Part shown: positions 8,182-15,958 of the stretch, one piece after another | How positions within the stretch are numbered: the stretch's first letter is position 1 | How the letters are laid out: every line of letters starts with the position of its first letter | DNA from: Ruaniaceae bacterium | GTDB taxonomy: Bacteria > Actinomycetota > Actinomycetes > Actinomycetales > Actinomycetaceae | Reading direction: 5' to 3' | Assembly: GCA_030450655.1 (NCBI GenBank) | Contig: JAKDIE010000001.1 | Location: 1 to 28,743, forward strand | Length of the DNA stretch: 28,743 bases | Position numbers and translations under genes: made by a program | The notes under the pieces: model-generated | What the model saw: the letters and a program-made list of their open reading frames with translations, nothing else | Told to the model about the DNA's origin: nothing | Databases searched by the model: none

Positions 8182-9120
8182 TCACTTCCCGGCAGTGATC
8201 TTCTTGAAGTTGAGTTCAGACCAGTTCGGCGAAGCCGCGAGTACGGTCCCCACGAGGATCACGACGCAGCAGAAGATCACGAGCGGGCTCGGGACCGCCT
8301 GGAGGAGGATGAGTCCGAAGATCACGGCCCACGCCGCGTAGGAGATGTTGAGCGCCATTCCGCGAGAGGCTCCGATCGTGTCGATCGCCTTGTAGTAGTA
8401 CAGGTACGACGCCGTTCCGGCGATGGCAGCAATGAGGAGGATACCGGCTGCGGGGGTGGGCATTGCCTTGAGCGAGAAGCCAACCACGCCGAAGATTGGC
8501 CCCACAACGAGCAGATAGACGAGGGCCGAGGTGGTCTCGCGGATTTGCAGTGCCGTCTCGTTATCAACTGCCTCGTTCCGCATTCCCCACGCGAGAATCA
8601 CGGCTTCTGATCCCCATCCGATGACGCACAGCAGAGCGGCCCCGATACCGATCGCCGCATTGCCGGGAATCTCCGCTGTCATCGAGGACCATCCCATGAG
8701 GATCACGCCTCCGAGCGCCCCGAGGAGCGCGATGATCTGCCTCGGGTGCATCCGCTCCTTCAGGAAGAGGAACGCAAGGAGAGTGCCGACGGCCGGATAG
8801 AACGTGGAAATGATCGCCGTGTAACCCGGCCCGATGTTGTTGATCGCGATTAGGTATCCGGACATTCCGATGGGTCCACCCAGGACGGCCGCGCCCATCA
8901 CTGCTTTGCCGCTGTGTGTCTTGACCGCCGCGATCGTGTCGCGCAGTCTCCCGCGAACCCCCATATAGACGAGCAGGATTAGCGCGCACGCAAGATCGTG
9001 CAGGAGCGCGCTCGAGAGCGCGGCCTCGGAAGAGCCCAAGAACGGGATCATCACGAGCGCGATGCTCAAGATGACGGTGTCAAGACCCCACAGGGCCCCA
9101 CTCATAATTCCGTACTTCAT
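8182..9120 (-). CDS. licB: LicB-like choline permease (DMT/EamA transporter)
   Basis: This 312-residue protein has about ten hydrophobic segments in the drug/metabolite transporter (EamA) layout. It opens MKYGIMSGALWGLDTVILS and contains GPIGMSGYLIAINNIGPGYTAIISTFYPAVGT, which resembles LicB choline importers rather than general EamA exporters. LicB takes up choline for phosphocholine synthesis in Haemophilus and Streptococcus. Its ATG overlaps the stop of the licCA fusion gene by 4 bases (ATGA), so uptake and activation of choline appear translationally coupled. The pairing with a choline kinase/cytidylyltransferase is the main reason to prefer choline as the substrate; the sequence alone would also fit another small amine or metabolite. 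Confidence 0.85.
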   Translation of the reverse strand: MKYGIMSGALWGLDTVILSIALVMIPFLGSSEAALSSALLHDLACALILLVYMGVRGRLRDTIAAVKTHSGKAVMGAAVLGGPIGMSGYLIAINNIGPGYTAIISTFYPAVGTLLAFLFLKERMHPRQIIALLGALGGVILMGWSSMTAEIPGNAAIGIGAALLCVIGWGSEAVILAWGMRNEAVDNETALQIRETTSALVYLLVVGPIFGVVGFSLKAMPTPAAGILLIAAIAGTASYLYYYKAIDTIGASRGMALNISYAAWAVIFGLILLQAVPSPLVIFCCVVILVGTVLAASPNWSELNFKKITAGK

Positions 9121-10946
9121 GCAACTGCTCCAACTTCGTCGATAGGTGATGCCGCTTGAACCTCAGGATGTTCGTACCAGGAGAGGATCTCGTCCACATA
9201 CTCCGCGGCATGGCGGTAGTAGATGTAGAGCCATTCGCCCACGTTGTCTCCCTCAGCCTCCTTGGCGAGCGCCCACACGTACCAGCACCATCCCGCGAAG
9301 ACCACATACGCCCAGAAGTGCCGGCGCTCATTCGGGGTGGGAGGCCGCGAGAAGTAGTAGGACAGGGCCTTATCTGCGCTCTTCCGGCTGAGTTCAGCGC
9401 ACACCGTAAACGTGCCGAAATCGTTCGCGACATCGGACATGCCTGCATATTCCCAGTCGATGAGGCTCATCCTGCGTTCCTCATTCACGAGGAAGTTGAG
9501 TGGGAAGAAATCGTTGTGGCTTGGCACTAGCGGGTAGTTGTCCGCATCCGCAAACGCCTTGAGCCTCATGACTTTCTCGCGAAGCTCAGCATAGCCAGGG
9601 ACGTCGATCGGCCCGTGTTCGAGCAGTAGCCTCTCGTAGCGCATTCCTTCGGCGATGAAGTCGAATTCTTTCTCGAGCGTCTCCCCACTGTTGTGGAGCC
9701 TTCGCGACATCTTCATGGCCTTCTTCAACTCACGCTTGCTCCCGGCGTCGAGATTGCGGCTCCCAGGGATGAATCTCGAGATCTTCCAGCCGCGCGCAGG
9801 GTCACCGTAGATGAAGGTCTTGTCGAGACCGAGCTTGCTGGCGAGCTCAAGTGCGGCGATTTCAGCCTCACGGTCGATCATCTTCTCCGTGCCGACCCCG
9901 GGATGCCTGTAGACGTACTCTTCGCCGTCAACAGTGAAGTGGCACGAGAGATTCGTGATTCCCTGCTTTAGGGGATAGAAGTCGTGAATCTCCGAGCGCT
10001 CGCACCCCAACAGCCTCACGATGTTGTCGAAGGCCTCCGAATCGACGTTCTCGATGAAGGAGGGATCGAAGCCCCGCAACTCGTCGAGAGAATCAAACTC
10101 GTTGATGATGCCGGGGCTGTACTCGCGCTTGACCATCCGCAAGTCCTTCAGGTGGTCAACGTAGATGACTTCCCACAGCTTGCCCGCCGTTTCCGGGAAA
10201 TGGTAAACCTCCTCGAGAATGCGACGGAAGGTCGAAGAGAACGCACGATCGAAATAGACGTGACCGAGCATCACCCACGCGTCACGGCCCCCGATCGAGA
10301 CCCCGGTGATGCGCCCACCCGAACCGGTGGTCAGGCACCACTCATCCGTCTCTCCCTCAACGTACTGCGCAGCGTAGTAGGCCTGATACACGTGGGACTC
10401 GAAGGGGTTGACCGTGAAATAGTCATCGGACGAGCAGACGTACGTGTTGGCGAGGCGCTCCCGAATCACCCACATCGACCCGTTGTTGTTGCGCGAAGCG
10501 AAATCCTCGTTGACCGCGATTCGCACGCCGTACTTCTTGCGTAAGTAGAAGAAGTACCCCTGCTTGTACCCCACCACCACAGTGATGTCGCTGACCCCGG
10601 CGTCAATGAGTTGCTCAATCTGCCGCTCAATCAGAACCTCTCCACGCACACGGAGAATCCCTTTCGGCTTCTCGTACGAGATCGGAGCGAAGCGCTCAGA
10701 AAGTCCCGCAGCAAGGATCACCGCGTTGTCCACCTTGTATGGCCCAAGAGCCTCCGTCCCAGTACCCGTGATCTGCCGGTCCTCGACGTAGCCGAGAGCC
10801 TCAAGTTCACGCACGGTGCTGTTCACGGTCCCCAGACCAAGACCCGTCCGCTCCTTCAACTGCCGCTGCGTCAATCCGCCGCCACGATGGAACGCAAACA
10901 ACACATCGAACTGATTACGCGAGAGACTCACAGTGGCCCCATTCAT
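9117..10946 (-). CDS. licCA: Winged-helix / LicC cytidylyltransferase / LicA choline kinase fusion protein
   Basis: This single 609-residue protein has three parts. Residues 8-60 form a MarR-like winged helix (LTQRQLKERTGLGLGTVNST, then GYVEDR). Residues 73-310 are a nucleotidyltransferase opening AVILAAGLSERFAP with YEKPKGIL at 91-98, as in LicC, which makes CDP-choline from CTP and phosphocholine. Residues 318-595 are a choline-kinase-like domain with the catalytic loop HNDFFPLNFL (477-486) and the metal site LIDWEYAG (495-502), as in LicA. It could therefore turn choline into CDP-choline and may also bind DNA. The start is uncertain: GTG 10979 would add 11 residues, but a TATATT -10-like box overlaps it, so ATG 10946 is preferred. 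It is followed by licB with a 4-base overlap. The DNA-binding role is inferred from fold only. Similar three-part proteins occur in Firmicutes, as far as I recall. Confidence 0.9.
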   Translation of the reverse strand: MNGATVSLSRNQFDVLFAFHRGGGLTQRQLKERTGLGLGTVNSTVRELEALGYVEDRQITGTGTEALGPYKVDNAVILAAGLSERFAPISYEKPKGILRVRGEVLIERQIEQLIDAGVSDITVVVGYKQGYFFYLRKKYGVRIAVNEDFASRNNNGSMWVIRERLANTYVCSSDDYFTVNPFESHVYQAYYAAQYVEGETDEWCLTTGSGGRITGVSIGGRDAWVMLGHVYFDRAFSSTFRRILEEVYHFPETAGKLWEVIYVDHLKDLRMVKREYSPGIINEFDSLDELRGFDPSFIENVDSEAFDNIVRLLGCERSEIHDFYPLKQGITNLSCHFTVDGEEYVYRHPGVGTEKMIDREAEIAALELASKLGLDKTFIYGDPARGWKISRFIPGSRNLDAGSKRELKKAMKMSRRLHNSGETLEKEFDFIAEGMRYERLLLEHGPIDVPGYAELREKVMRLKAFADADNYPLVPSHNDFFPLNFLVNEERRMSLIDWEYAGMSDVANDFGTFTVCAELSRKSADKALSYYFSRPPTPNERRHFWAYVVFAGWCWYVWALAKEAEGDNVGEWLYIYYRHAAEYVDEILSWYEHPEVQAASPIDEVGAVA

Positions 10947-10964
10947 TCGTTGACATCCACATCG

Positions 10965-11000
10965 TGTTCGAATATACACCCGATGAACAGGATCTGAACA
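10965..11000 (-). promoter_or_regulatory. Candidate licCA promoter
   Basis: On the minus strand TATATT (10976 to 10971) forms a good -10 box. A weak -35 box, TGTTCA (11000 to 10995), sits 18 bases upstream and coincides with the middle TGAACA repeat read on the other strand. The expected transcript start near 10964 lies downstream of the GTG at 10979 and upstream of the ATG at 10946. Confidence 0.4.
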
Positions 11001-11013
11001 CGTGGTGAACAGG
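10984..11013 (+). repeat. Three TGAACA direct repeats at 11-bp spacing, candidate operator
   Basis: TGAACAGG (10984-10991), TGAACACG (10995-11002) and TGAACAGG (11006-11013) start exactly 11 bases apart, about one helical turn, so they present the same DNA face. An inverted relative, TGTTCG (10965-10970), lies on the licCA side. The array sits between two outward-facing TATATT boxes and overlaps both -35 positions. This arrangement suits a repressor or activator shared by licCA and the acyltransferase gene; the winged helix of LicCA is the obvious local candidate. Confidence 0.5.
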
Positions 11014-11028
11014 CAACTCTGCTATATT
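10999..11028 (+). promoter_or_regulatory. Candidate promoter of the acyltransferase gene
   Basis: TATATT (11023-11028) is a good -10 box on the plus strand. The -35 position (about 10999-11005) is poor in sequence and overlaps the TGAACA repeats, so transcription may need or be blocked by a bound protein. The expected start near 11035 rules out the GTG at 11002 as the start codon of the downstream gene. Confidence 0.4.
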
Positions 11029-11103
11029 CCACACGTTGGCCACATGTCCACAGGACCTTGGCCCGCCACGTTTTTTCACGACACAGAAGCGCACGCCTCA
11101 CAC

Positions 11104-13275
11104 ATGCCATACGAAACTTCCGATTCCCGTACCTCTGGTGGCTCCGTCTCAGCGAGCGGCGCCACCGTCCTGGCAAGGGATGGCAAGCCCACGGGCGTGC
11201 CCGCACGAAGCGGACAAAGGCGTGATATTCAGGGATTACGTGCACTTCTCATGGTGCAGGTCCTTCTGTTTCACGCGTGGAGCATCGGCTCACCCATCGG
11301 CATCGACTCGTTCATCATGGTCTCAGCCTTCCTCATGACATCCTCTTTCGTGCGCCGCTCGGAGGCAGGGCGCATGCCGTTCTTCGGCGAGCGCTGGGCC
11401 AACACCTTCAAGCGATTACTTCCCCCACTCGTTGTGGTGATTCTCGCCACATTGGCCGCCACGTTCGCGTTCCTTCCGATGACGCGTTGGCGCGAGACCA
11501 TCGTCCAGGCGTTCGCATCGCTCACGTATTGGGAGAACTGGCGCCTCGTCCACGTCGCAGCTGACTATTACGCGGACGATCACGCGCTCGCCAGTCCATT
11601 TCAGCACCTCTGGTCGATGTCGATGCAGGGCCAGGTGTTCATTTTGTGGCCGCTCATCATGACCGCCTGCGTCCTCGTCTCACGGCGGATGTCACTGAAG
11701 ATCCGGAGTGTCGTCCTCGTGGCGTTCGCTGTTCTCGCTGGCGTTTCGCTTCTCTGGCTCATTCTCGCCGGGCCTGTGGATGGCTCGATCTATTTCGACA
11801 CCCGCGCGCGCATCTGGCAGTTCGCGTTCGGTTCGGCGATCGCGGCTGCCGCTCCATGGCTGAAGCTCCCGCTGGCCTGGGCCCGCGCTGCCTCAAGTCT
11901 CGGCTTGATCGTTCTCATCACGTTCTGCCTGGTGAGCATCGGAAGCTACCCCGGCCCGATGGCGATCATCCCGATGCTTTCGGTCAGCGCGATACTGCTC
12001 TACGCTCACGTGGACCCGTCACGAGGTGTCGGTCACGCACTGTCGAGGCGCCCGTTGCCCGCAATTGGTGACATCTCCTACGCCGTCTACCTCATTCACT
12101 GGCCGATCTTCGTCTTCTACCTCGCCGCTGTGGAGCGCGAACGGTTGGGGTTAGTCGAGGGCATCGTGCTGATCGCTGCTTCTCTCGCACTCGCGTGGGT
12201 GCTCACCGCGTTGGTAGACAAGCTAATTCAGTCCTGGGCCTGGGCCAATGCGTCCACCCAGCGGAAGTACGCTGTCGCGGGACTCAGCCTCCTGATCGGA
12301 CTCCTCCCTGTTGGCGCCGCCTGGGCGTACATGAAGGCGATTGGCAACGCACAGGCAGCCGCCGAAGAGGTCTTCGAGGTCGAGGGAGGCATCCCACTGC
12401 GCGGCCCAGGATCTGACAATCACCCTGGCGCTCGCGCGTTGTTTGATGACTCGCTCCAACTCCCATTCACTCTCGGCCCAATTCCAGGAGAAGCGACCAC
12501 CACTAATGGCTGGGCGGCGTTCGGCGAAAGTTGCCGACCGTGGGTCACCCAGAATGTTCCGATCGGGACAAACGGATCCTGTTCATCGTGGGGAGACCCT
12601 GATGAGGCAGAGGTGACGGTGCTTGTTGCAGGCAATTCCCACGCACAACAGTTGATTCTGCCCATGATTGAGCCGATGGTTTCGGGGCGAGGGTGGAGCG
12701 GTGATGCAATCTTCCGTGGATGTCTCTTCACGGATCCGGCAGAACTCGAAGGCGACTGTATGGAGATCGCCCAGAGCATCTTCGAATACACCGAGAACGT
12801 ACTCGTGCCGGATTACGGCTTCGTCACCGTGACACGCACCCGGGAGGACGACGGGGGGGAGGCACTCGTCCCCGGAATAGAGACGCTTATCAGGCGTCTG
12901 ACGGATCAAGACATCACGGTCATCGGAGTGCGTGACAATCCTCGTTCGGACGTGAACCTCTTCGAGTGTTCGCGAGAACGAGACCCAGAAAAGCTCTTCG
13001 ATGGTTGCATCTTGGAGCAGGACACGATACTCAGTTCCAGGGACCTCGTTGCCGGACTTCACGATATCCCTGGGTTTCATTACGTCGATATGACGGACGC
13101 GCTTTGCATCGACGGCGAGTGCCCCACAATTATCGGGAACATGTTCGTGTACATGGATACAAACCACTTAAACGCCGTGTATGCGACGACGATGGCGCCC
13201 TATTTCGTCGAGAGATTTGATGATGCGATCGGCGGCGTGGTCAAGGCTGAGGCTGATACTGCGGTCGACAGCTGA
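11104..13275 (+). CDS. OafA-type O-acyltransferase (AT3 domain plus SGNH domain)
   Basis: The protein (723 residues from ATG 11104) has an N-terminal acyltransferase-3 membrane domain starting RRDIQGLRALLMVQVLLFHAW, with about ten or eleven membrane segments, and a C-terminal extracytoplasmic SGNH domain with GNSH near residue 510 and a DTNHLN motif near 685 for the catalytic Asp/His. Such two-domain proteins carry acetyl or other acyl groups across the membrane and place them on sugars of peptidoglycan or surface polysaccharides. The usual GVDxFFVISGFL motif reads GIDSFIMVSAFLM, a mild departure. ATG 11044 (20 more residues) is an alternative start; neither has a strong ribosome site. It is divergent from licCA across the repeat array, so acylation and choline decoration may be co-regulated. 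Confidence 0.88.
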   Translation: MPYETSDSRTSGGSVSASGATVLARDGKPTGVPARSGQRRDIQGLRALLMVQVLLFHAWSIGSPIGIDSFIMVSAFLMTSSFVRRSEAGRMPFFGERWANTFKRLLPPLVVVILATLAATFAFLPMTRWRETIVQAFASLTYWENWRLVHVAADYYADDHALASPFQHLWSMSMQGQVFILWPLIMTACVLVSRRMSLKIRSVVLVAFAVLAGVSLLWLILAGPVDGSIYFDTRARIWQFAFGSAIAAAAPWLKLPLAWARAASSLGLIVLITFCLVSIGSYPGPMAIIPMLSVSAILLYAHVDPSRGVGHALSRRPLPAIGDISYAVYLIHWPIFVFYLAAVERERLGLVEGIVLIAASLALAWVLTALVDKLIQSWAWANASTQRKYAVAGLSLLIGLLPVGAAWAYMKAIGNAQAAAEEVFEVEGGIPLRGPGSDNHPGARALFDDSLQLPFTLGPIPGEATTTNGWAAFGESCRPWVTQNVPIGTNGSCSSWGDPDEAEVTVLVAGNSHAQQLILPMIEPMVSGRGWSGDAIFRGCLFTDPAELEGDCMEIAQSIFEYTENVLVPDYGFVTVTRTREDDGGEALVPGIETLIRRLTDQDITVIGVRDNPRSDVNLFECSRERDPEKLFDGCILEQDTILSSRDLVAGLHDIPGFHYVDMTDALCIDGECPTIIGNMFVYMDTNHLNAVYATTMAPYFVERFDDAIGGVVKAEADTAVDS

Positions 13276-13297
13276 GAATCAGCCACACCAGTAGCCG

Positions 13298-13675
13298 CTA
13301 TTGCTGACCTTCGACCAGCCTGCGCCCGGCATCCTCGGCCGGTTCTGCACCCTGGATGGCCACCACACGCGCGAGATCGGTGAATCTCTGGTCTGATGCT
13401 GCGTGGCGGGACTTCGACGCAATCGAGTGGCTGATGAACACCACCACGAACGCGTAAAGGAGCAGGTCCGTGCCTCGCCCAACCCCGACCAGGCCCGCGA
13501 GCCAAGAGAGCCAGCCCGGGGAAATGACCGCCGCGATCCCAGCGAAGAGGAGCATTAGGTACGTCAGGCGCCGGATCGCCAGCGGGCGGGGGCCCTTCCT
13601 TGGGATTAGGAGCACGGCCATGAGCCCGATGAGCACAACAAGCAGGAGCACTTTGACAATGATTTGATCACCCAT
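13298..13675 (-). CDS. DUF2304 family small membrane protein
   Basis: This 125-residue protein has three hydrophobic segments (about 7-24, 37-55 and 65-83) and a charged cytoplasmic tail, matching the size and layout of DUF2304 proteins. Genes of that family usually follow a DPM1-type family 2 glycosyltransferase, as here: the upstream transferase gene stops 6 bases before this start. The likely role is a membrane partner of that transferase, for example for polyprenyl-phosphate sugar synthesis; the family's exact function is not established. AGGT lies about six bases before the ATG. It converges with the acyltransferase gene across 22 bases, where I saw no clear terminator hairpin. Confidence 0.82.
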   Translation of the reverse strand: MGDQIIVKVLLLVVLIGLMAVLLIPRKGPRPLAIRRLTYLMLLFAGIAAVISPGWLSWLAGLVGVGRGTDLLLYAFVVVFISHSIASKSRHAASDQRFTDLARVVAIQGAEPAEDAGRRLVEGQQ

Positions 13676-13681
13676 GGTTAC

Positions 13682-14353
13682 CTACCGGTTCAGGAAAAGT
13701 TCGTCGAGGATATTGACAGAGTTCCACAACGACTGGCCCTTCGCGCGGGAGTAGTCCGTGTAAATGATGTGGACGGGCTCCTCGTCGTACCGCAGGTGAT
13801 TGCGCGAGATCTCCTGCAGGAACTCCGATCCGTGCGCCATGCGGTTCTGCCTGATCTGAATCGCCTCGGCTCCGGCACGCGAGAATGCACGCAAGCCATT
13901 GTGCGTATCCGTTACCTTGAGGTGCGTGGTCATGCGTTCGAACATGACCGCTGCTCTCAGGACTAAGCGCTTCAGTAATCCCGCGTCCGTTGCAGATCCG
14001 AGGAATCGTGAACCAAGGATCACGTCGAGGTCCTCCATGCGCAGGCGCTGGACCATCCGCTCGGCATCTTCGGTGCGATGCTGCCCATCGGAGTCGAACG
14101 TTACGATGTACCCCGCCTCGGGATCACCGAGCGCATAGGTGATACCCGTCTGGAGCGCGGCACCTTGCCCGAGATTCACCGGATGAGTGACCAACACCGC
14201 GCCGGCTGCTGCCGCAACCTCCGCCGAATCGTCACTCGAGCCGTCATCCACGCACACAATCTTGCAGAACGTCTCGCGGGCTTGCCGGATGACGTCCCCG
14301 ACCACGGTGCCCTCGTTGTAGAGAGGCACCACAAGCCATGTGTCCGTGTTCAC
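13682..14353 (-). CDS. DPM1-type family 2 glycosyltransferase
   Basis: The 223-residue protein is a soluble GT-A transferase resembling dolichyl/polyprenyl-phosphate mannosyltransferases. VVPLYNEG lies near 8-15, IVCVDDGSSDDSAEV near 32-46, and the metal-binding FDSDGQH near 88-94, followed by the ILGSRFLG motif common in this group. It would make a polyprenyl-phosphate-linked sugar used outside the membrane by GT-C enzymes, or add one sugar to a lipid carrier. There is no C-terminal membrane domain; the DUF2304 gene 6 bases downstream probably provides it. The start is GTG 14353 with AAGGA very close upstream. It follows rmlD by 45 bases on the same strand. The sugar is not determinable. Confidence 0.9.
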   Translation of the reverse strand: MNTDTWLVVPLYNEGTVVGDVIRQARETFCKIVCVDDGSSDDSAEVAAAAGAVLVTHPVNLGQGAALQTGITYALGDPEAGYIVTFDSDGQHRTEDAERMVQRLRMEDLDVILGSRFLGSATDAGLLKRLVLRAAVMFERMTTHLKVTDTHNGLRAFSRAGAEAIQIRQNRMAHGSEFLQEISRNHLRYDEEPVHIIYTDYSRAKGQSLWNSVNILDELFLNR

Positions 14354-14398
14354 GTCCTTGATCGCCCTTCAACTCCCACTAGTACTCGATCTCCTCAC

Positions 14399-15250
14399 CT
14401 AGTCTGACAGACCGAGCACCGAGTGGGACGCCGCGTGCCAGCGCTCCCGCCAGTCCCCGATCGGGGTAACTCCCGCCGCGAGGAGAGCATCATGCCCGAG
14501 CACAGAATACGACGGGCGCGGCGCGGGCCGCGCAAATGCGGAAGCCGTCGTCGGCCCCACCATCGCTGCGGGCTTACCAACAGACTCCACGATCTCCTGA
14601 GTGAACCCGAACCAGTTCGTCTCACCGGACGAGGTGCCATGGTACGTACCCGCGGGAGCGGCACTATCTACAAGTCGCACGATCAGATCCGCAAGGTCCA
14701 CAGTCCACGTTGGTTGACCGTACTCATCGGTGACCACCGCGAGCGAGTCCCTTTCCGATGCGAGGCGCGCCATCGTCTTCGGAAAGCAGTTCCCGCCGGC
14801 CCCGTAGAGCCATGCTGTGCGGATAATCAGGTGGTCCGCGCAGTTGGCGCGCACGGCCCACTCCCCTGCGGCCTTGGTTCGCCCGTAGGCGGAGAGCGGA
14901 CGCAGATCCGCGCCCTCCGGATAAGGCTCCGTACCATCCCCACCGAATACGTAATCCGTGGAGATCTGGACCATCCGTGCCCCTCGCTCGCTCGCCGCGC
15001 GCGCGAGCAACTGCGGGGCAGTCGCATTCAATGTGAACGCGAAGTCTTCTCGTTCTTCCGCAGCGTCAACCGCAGTGAATGCCGCGCAGTTCACAATCAC
15101 GTCGCATGGTGCGATCGCGGCCACCGCGTGCGGATCCGTAATGTCGAGTTCATCGATATCCACCGCAGTCACGCTGTGTCCGGCCTCAACAACCCGCCGC
15201 ACCAGATCCTGCCCAAGCATTCCCTTGGCACCTGTAATCAACCACTCCAC
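14399..15250 (-). CDS. rmlD: dTDP-4-dehydrorhamnose reductase (RmlD)
   Basis: RmlD makes the last step to dTDP-L-rhamnose by NAD(P)H-dependent reduction in the cytoplasm. The 283-residue protein shows the Rossmann motif ITGAKGMLGQDL (5-16), NCAAFTAVDAAEE near 55-67, ISTDYVFGG near 96-104, and the catalytic Tyr/Lys pair in SAYGRTKAAGEWAVR. Length is usual for the family. The GTG start at 15250 has AAGGGAG six bases upstream. It is divergent from rmlC across 79 bases; a TAGACT -10-like box (15279 to 15274, minus strand) lies in that gap. It is probably the first gene of a unit that continues with the DPM1-like transferase and DUF2304 genes. Confidence 0.95.
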   Translation of the reverse strand: MEWLITGAKGMLGQDLVRRVVEAGHSVTAVDIDELDITDPHAVAAIAPCDVIVNCAAFTAVDAAEEREDFAFTLNATAPQLLARAASERGARMVQISTDYVFGGDGTEPYPEGADLRPLSAYGRTKAAGEWAVRANCADHLIIRTAWLYGAGGNCFPKTMARLASERDSLAVVTDEYGQPTWTVDLADLIVRLVDSAAPAGTYHGTSSGETNWFGFTQEIVESVGKPAAMVGPTTASAFARPAPRPSYSVLGHDALLAAGVTPIGDWRERWHAASHSVLGLSD

Positions 15251-15266
15251 GGGCCGCTCCCTTCGT

Positions 15267-15279
15267 CAGGACGAGTCTA
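15267..15279 (-). promoter_or_regulatory. Candidate -10 box for rmlD
   Basis: TAGACT on the minus strand (15279 to 15274) matches a common actinobacterial -10 form and would give a leader of about 17 bases before the GTG at 15250. The -35 position is not convincing. Confidence 0.35.
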
Positions 15280-15329
15280 GAGGCACAGATGCCGCTATCG
15301 TGGAGGCACAAGCGATACGAGGAGGCTTC

Positions 15330-15941
15330 ATGGAATTCCGTCCACTAGCGATCGACGGCGCGTGGGAGATCACACTCGCACGATTCGGTGATCCCCGCGG
15401 GGAGTTCATGGAGGTTTTCAAGGAAGCGGCGTTCGCCGAGGCTACCGGCAGGCCCCTCACCATCAGGCAGGTCAACACGTCCGTTTCCGCGGCCGGAGTG
15501 GCCCGCGGCATCCACTTCGCACAGGTCCCGCCGAGCCAGGCAAAATACGTGTTCTGCCCCAAGGGTGCCGTGGTGGACTACGTGATCGACATCCGGGTGG
15601 ATTCCCCCACGTTCGGCCAATGGGACTCAGTGTTGCTCGATGACACGGACCGCCGCGCCATCTTTATCTCCGAGGGCCTCGGTCACATGTTCGTCTCGAT
15701 CGAGGATGGTTCCACGGTTACGTACCTCTGCTCGGCGCCATACGCGCCCGGCCGGGAGTTTGGCGTGCACCCGCAGTGCTCGACCATCGGCATTGATTTC
15801 CCGGCAACGGACAGGAGTGGGGCGCCGCTCGAACTGCTGCTCTCCGAGAAGGACACCGCGGCCCCCGGGCTCCTCCACGCACGGGAGCAAGGCATCCTTC
15901 CCACATACGACGAACAGCAGGCGTTCCTCCGTTCCCTTTAG
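15330..15941 (+). CDS. rmlC: dTDP-4-dehydrorhamnose 3,5-epimerase (RmlC)
   Basis: RmlC epimerises dTDP-4-keto-6-deoxyglucose at C3 and C5. The 203-residue cupin protein has FGDPRGEFMEVF, the catalytic-His motif RGIHFAQVPPSQAKYVFCPKG, VVDYVIDIRVDSPTFGQW, and LGHMF with a following PYAPGREFGVHP region, in the family's order. Length is typical. The ATG at 15330 is chosen because GAGGAGG lies five bases upstream and the family starts just before this region; the open frame extends much further up but over the divergent rmlD gene. It is a single-gene unit: the RgpF/GH99 gene converges on it with 17 bases between the stops. Confidence 0.95.
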   Translation: MEFRPLAIDGAWEITLARFGDPRGEFMEVFKEAAFAEATGRPLTIRQVNTSVSAAGVARGIHFAQVPPSQAKYVFCPKGAVVDYVIDIRVDSPTFGQWDSVLLDDTDRRAIFISEGLGHMFVSIEDGSTVTYLCSAPYAPGREFGVHPQCSTIGIDFPATDRSGAPLELLLSEKDTAAPGLLHAREQGILPTYDEQQAFLRSL

Positions 15942-15958
15942 CGGCGTGTAGGAGGGGC

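Noticed and set aside
8182..9120. General EamA drug or metabolite exporter
   Set aside because: The fold alone allows it, but the N-terminal likeness to LicB and the 4-base overlap with the choline kinase gene favour a choline importer.
10947..10979. GTG at 10979 as the licCA start
   Set aside because: A TATATT -10-like box overlaps the GTG, and the 11 added residues are not part of the winged helix.
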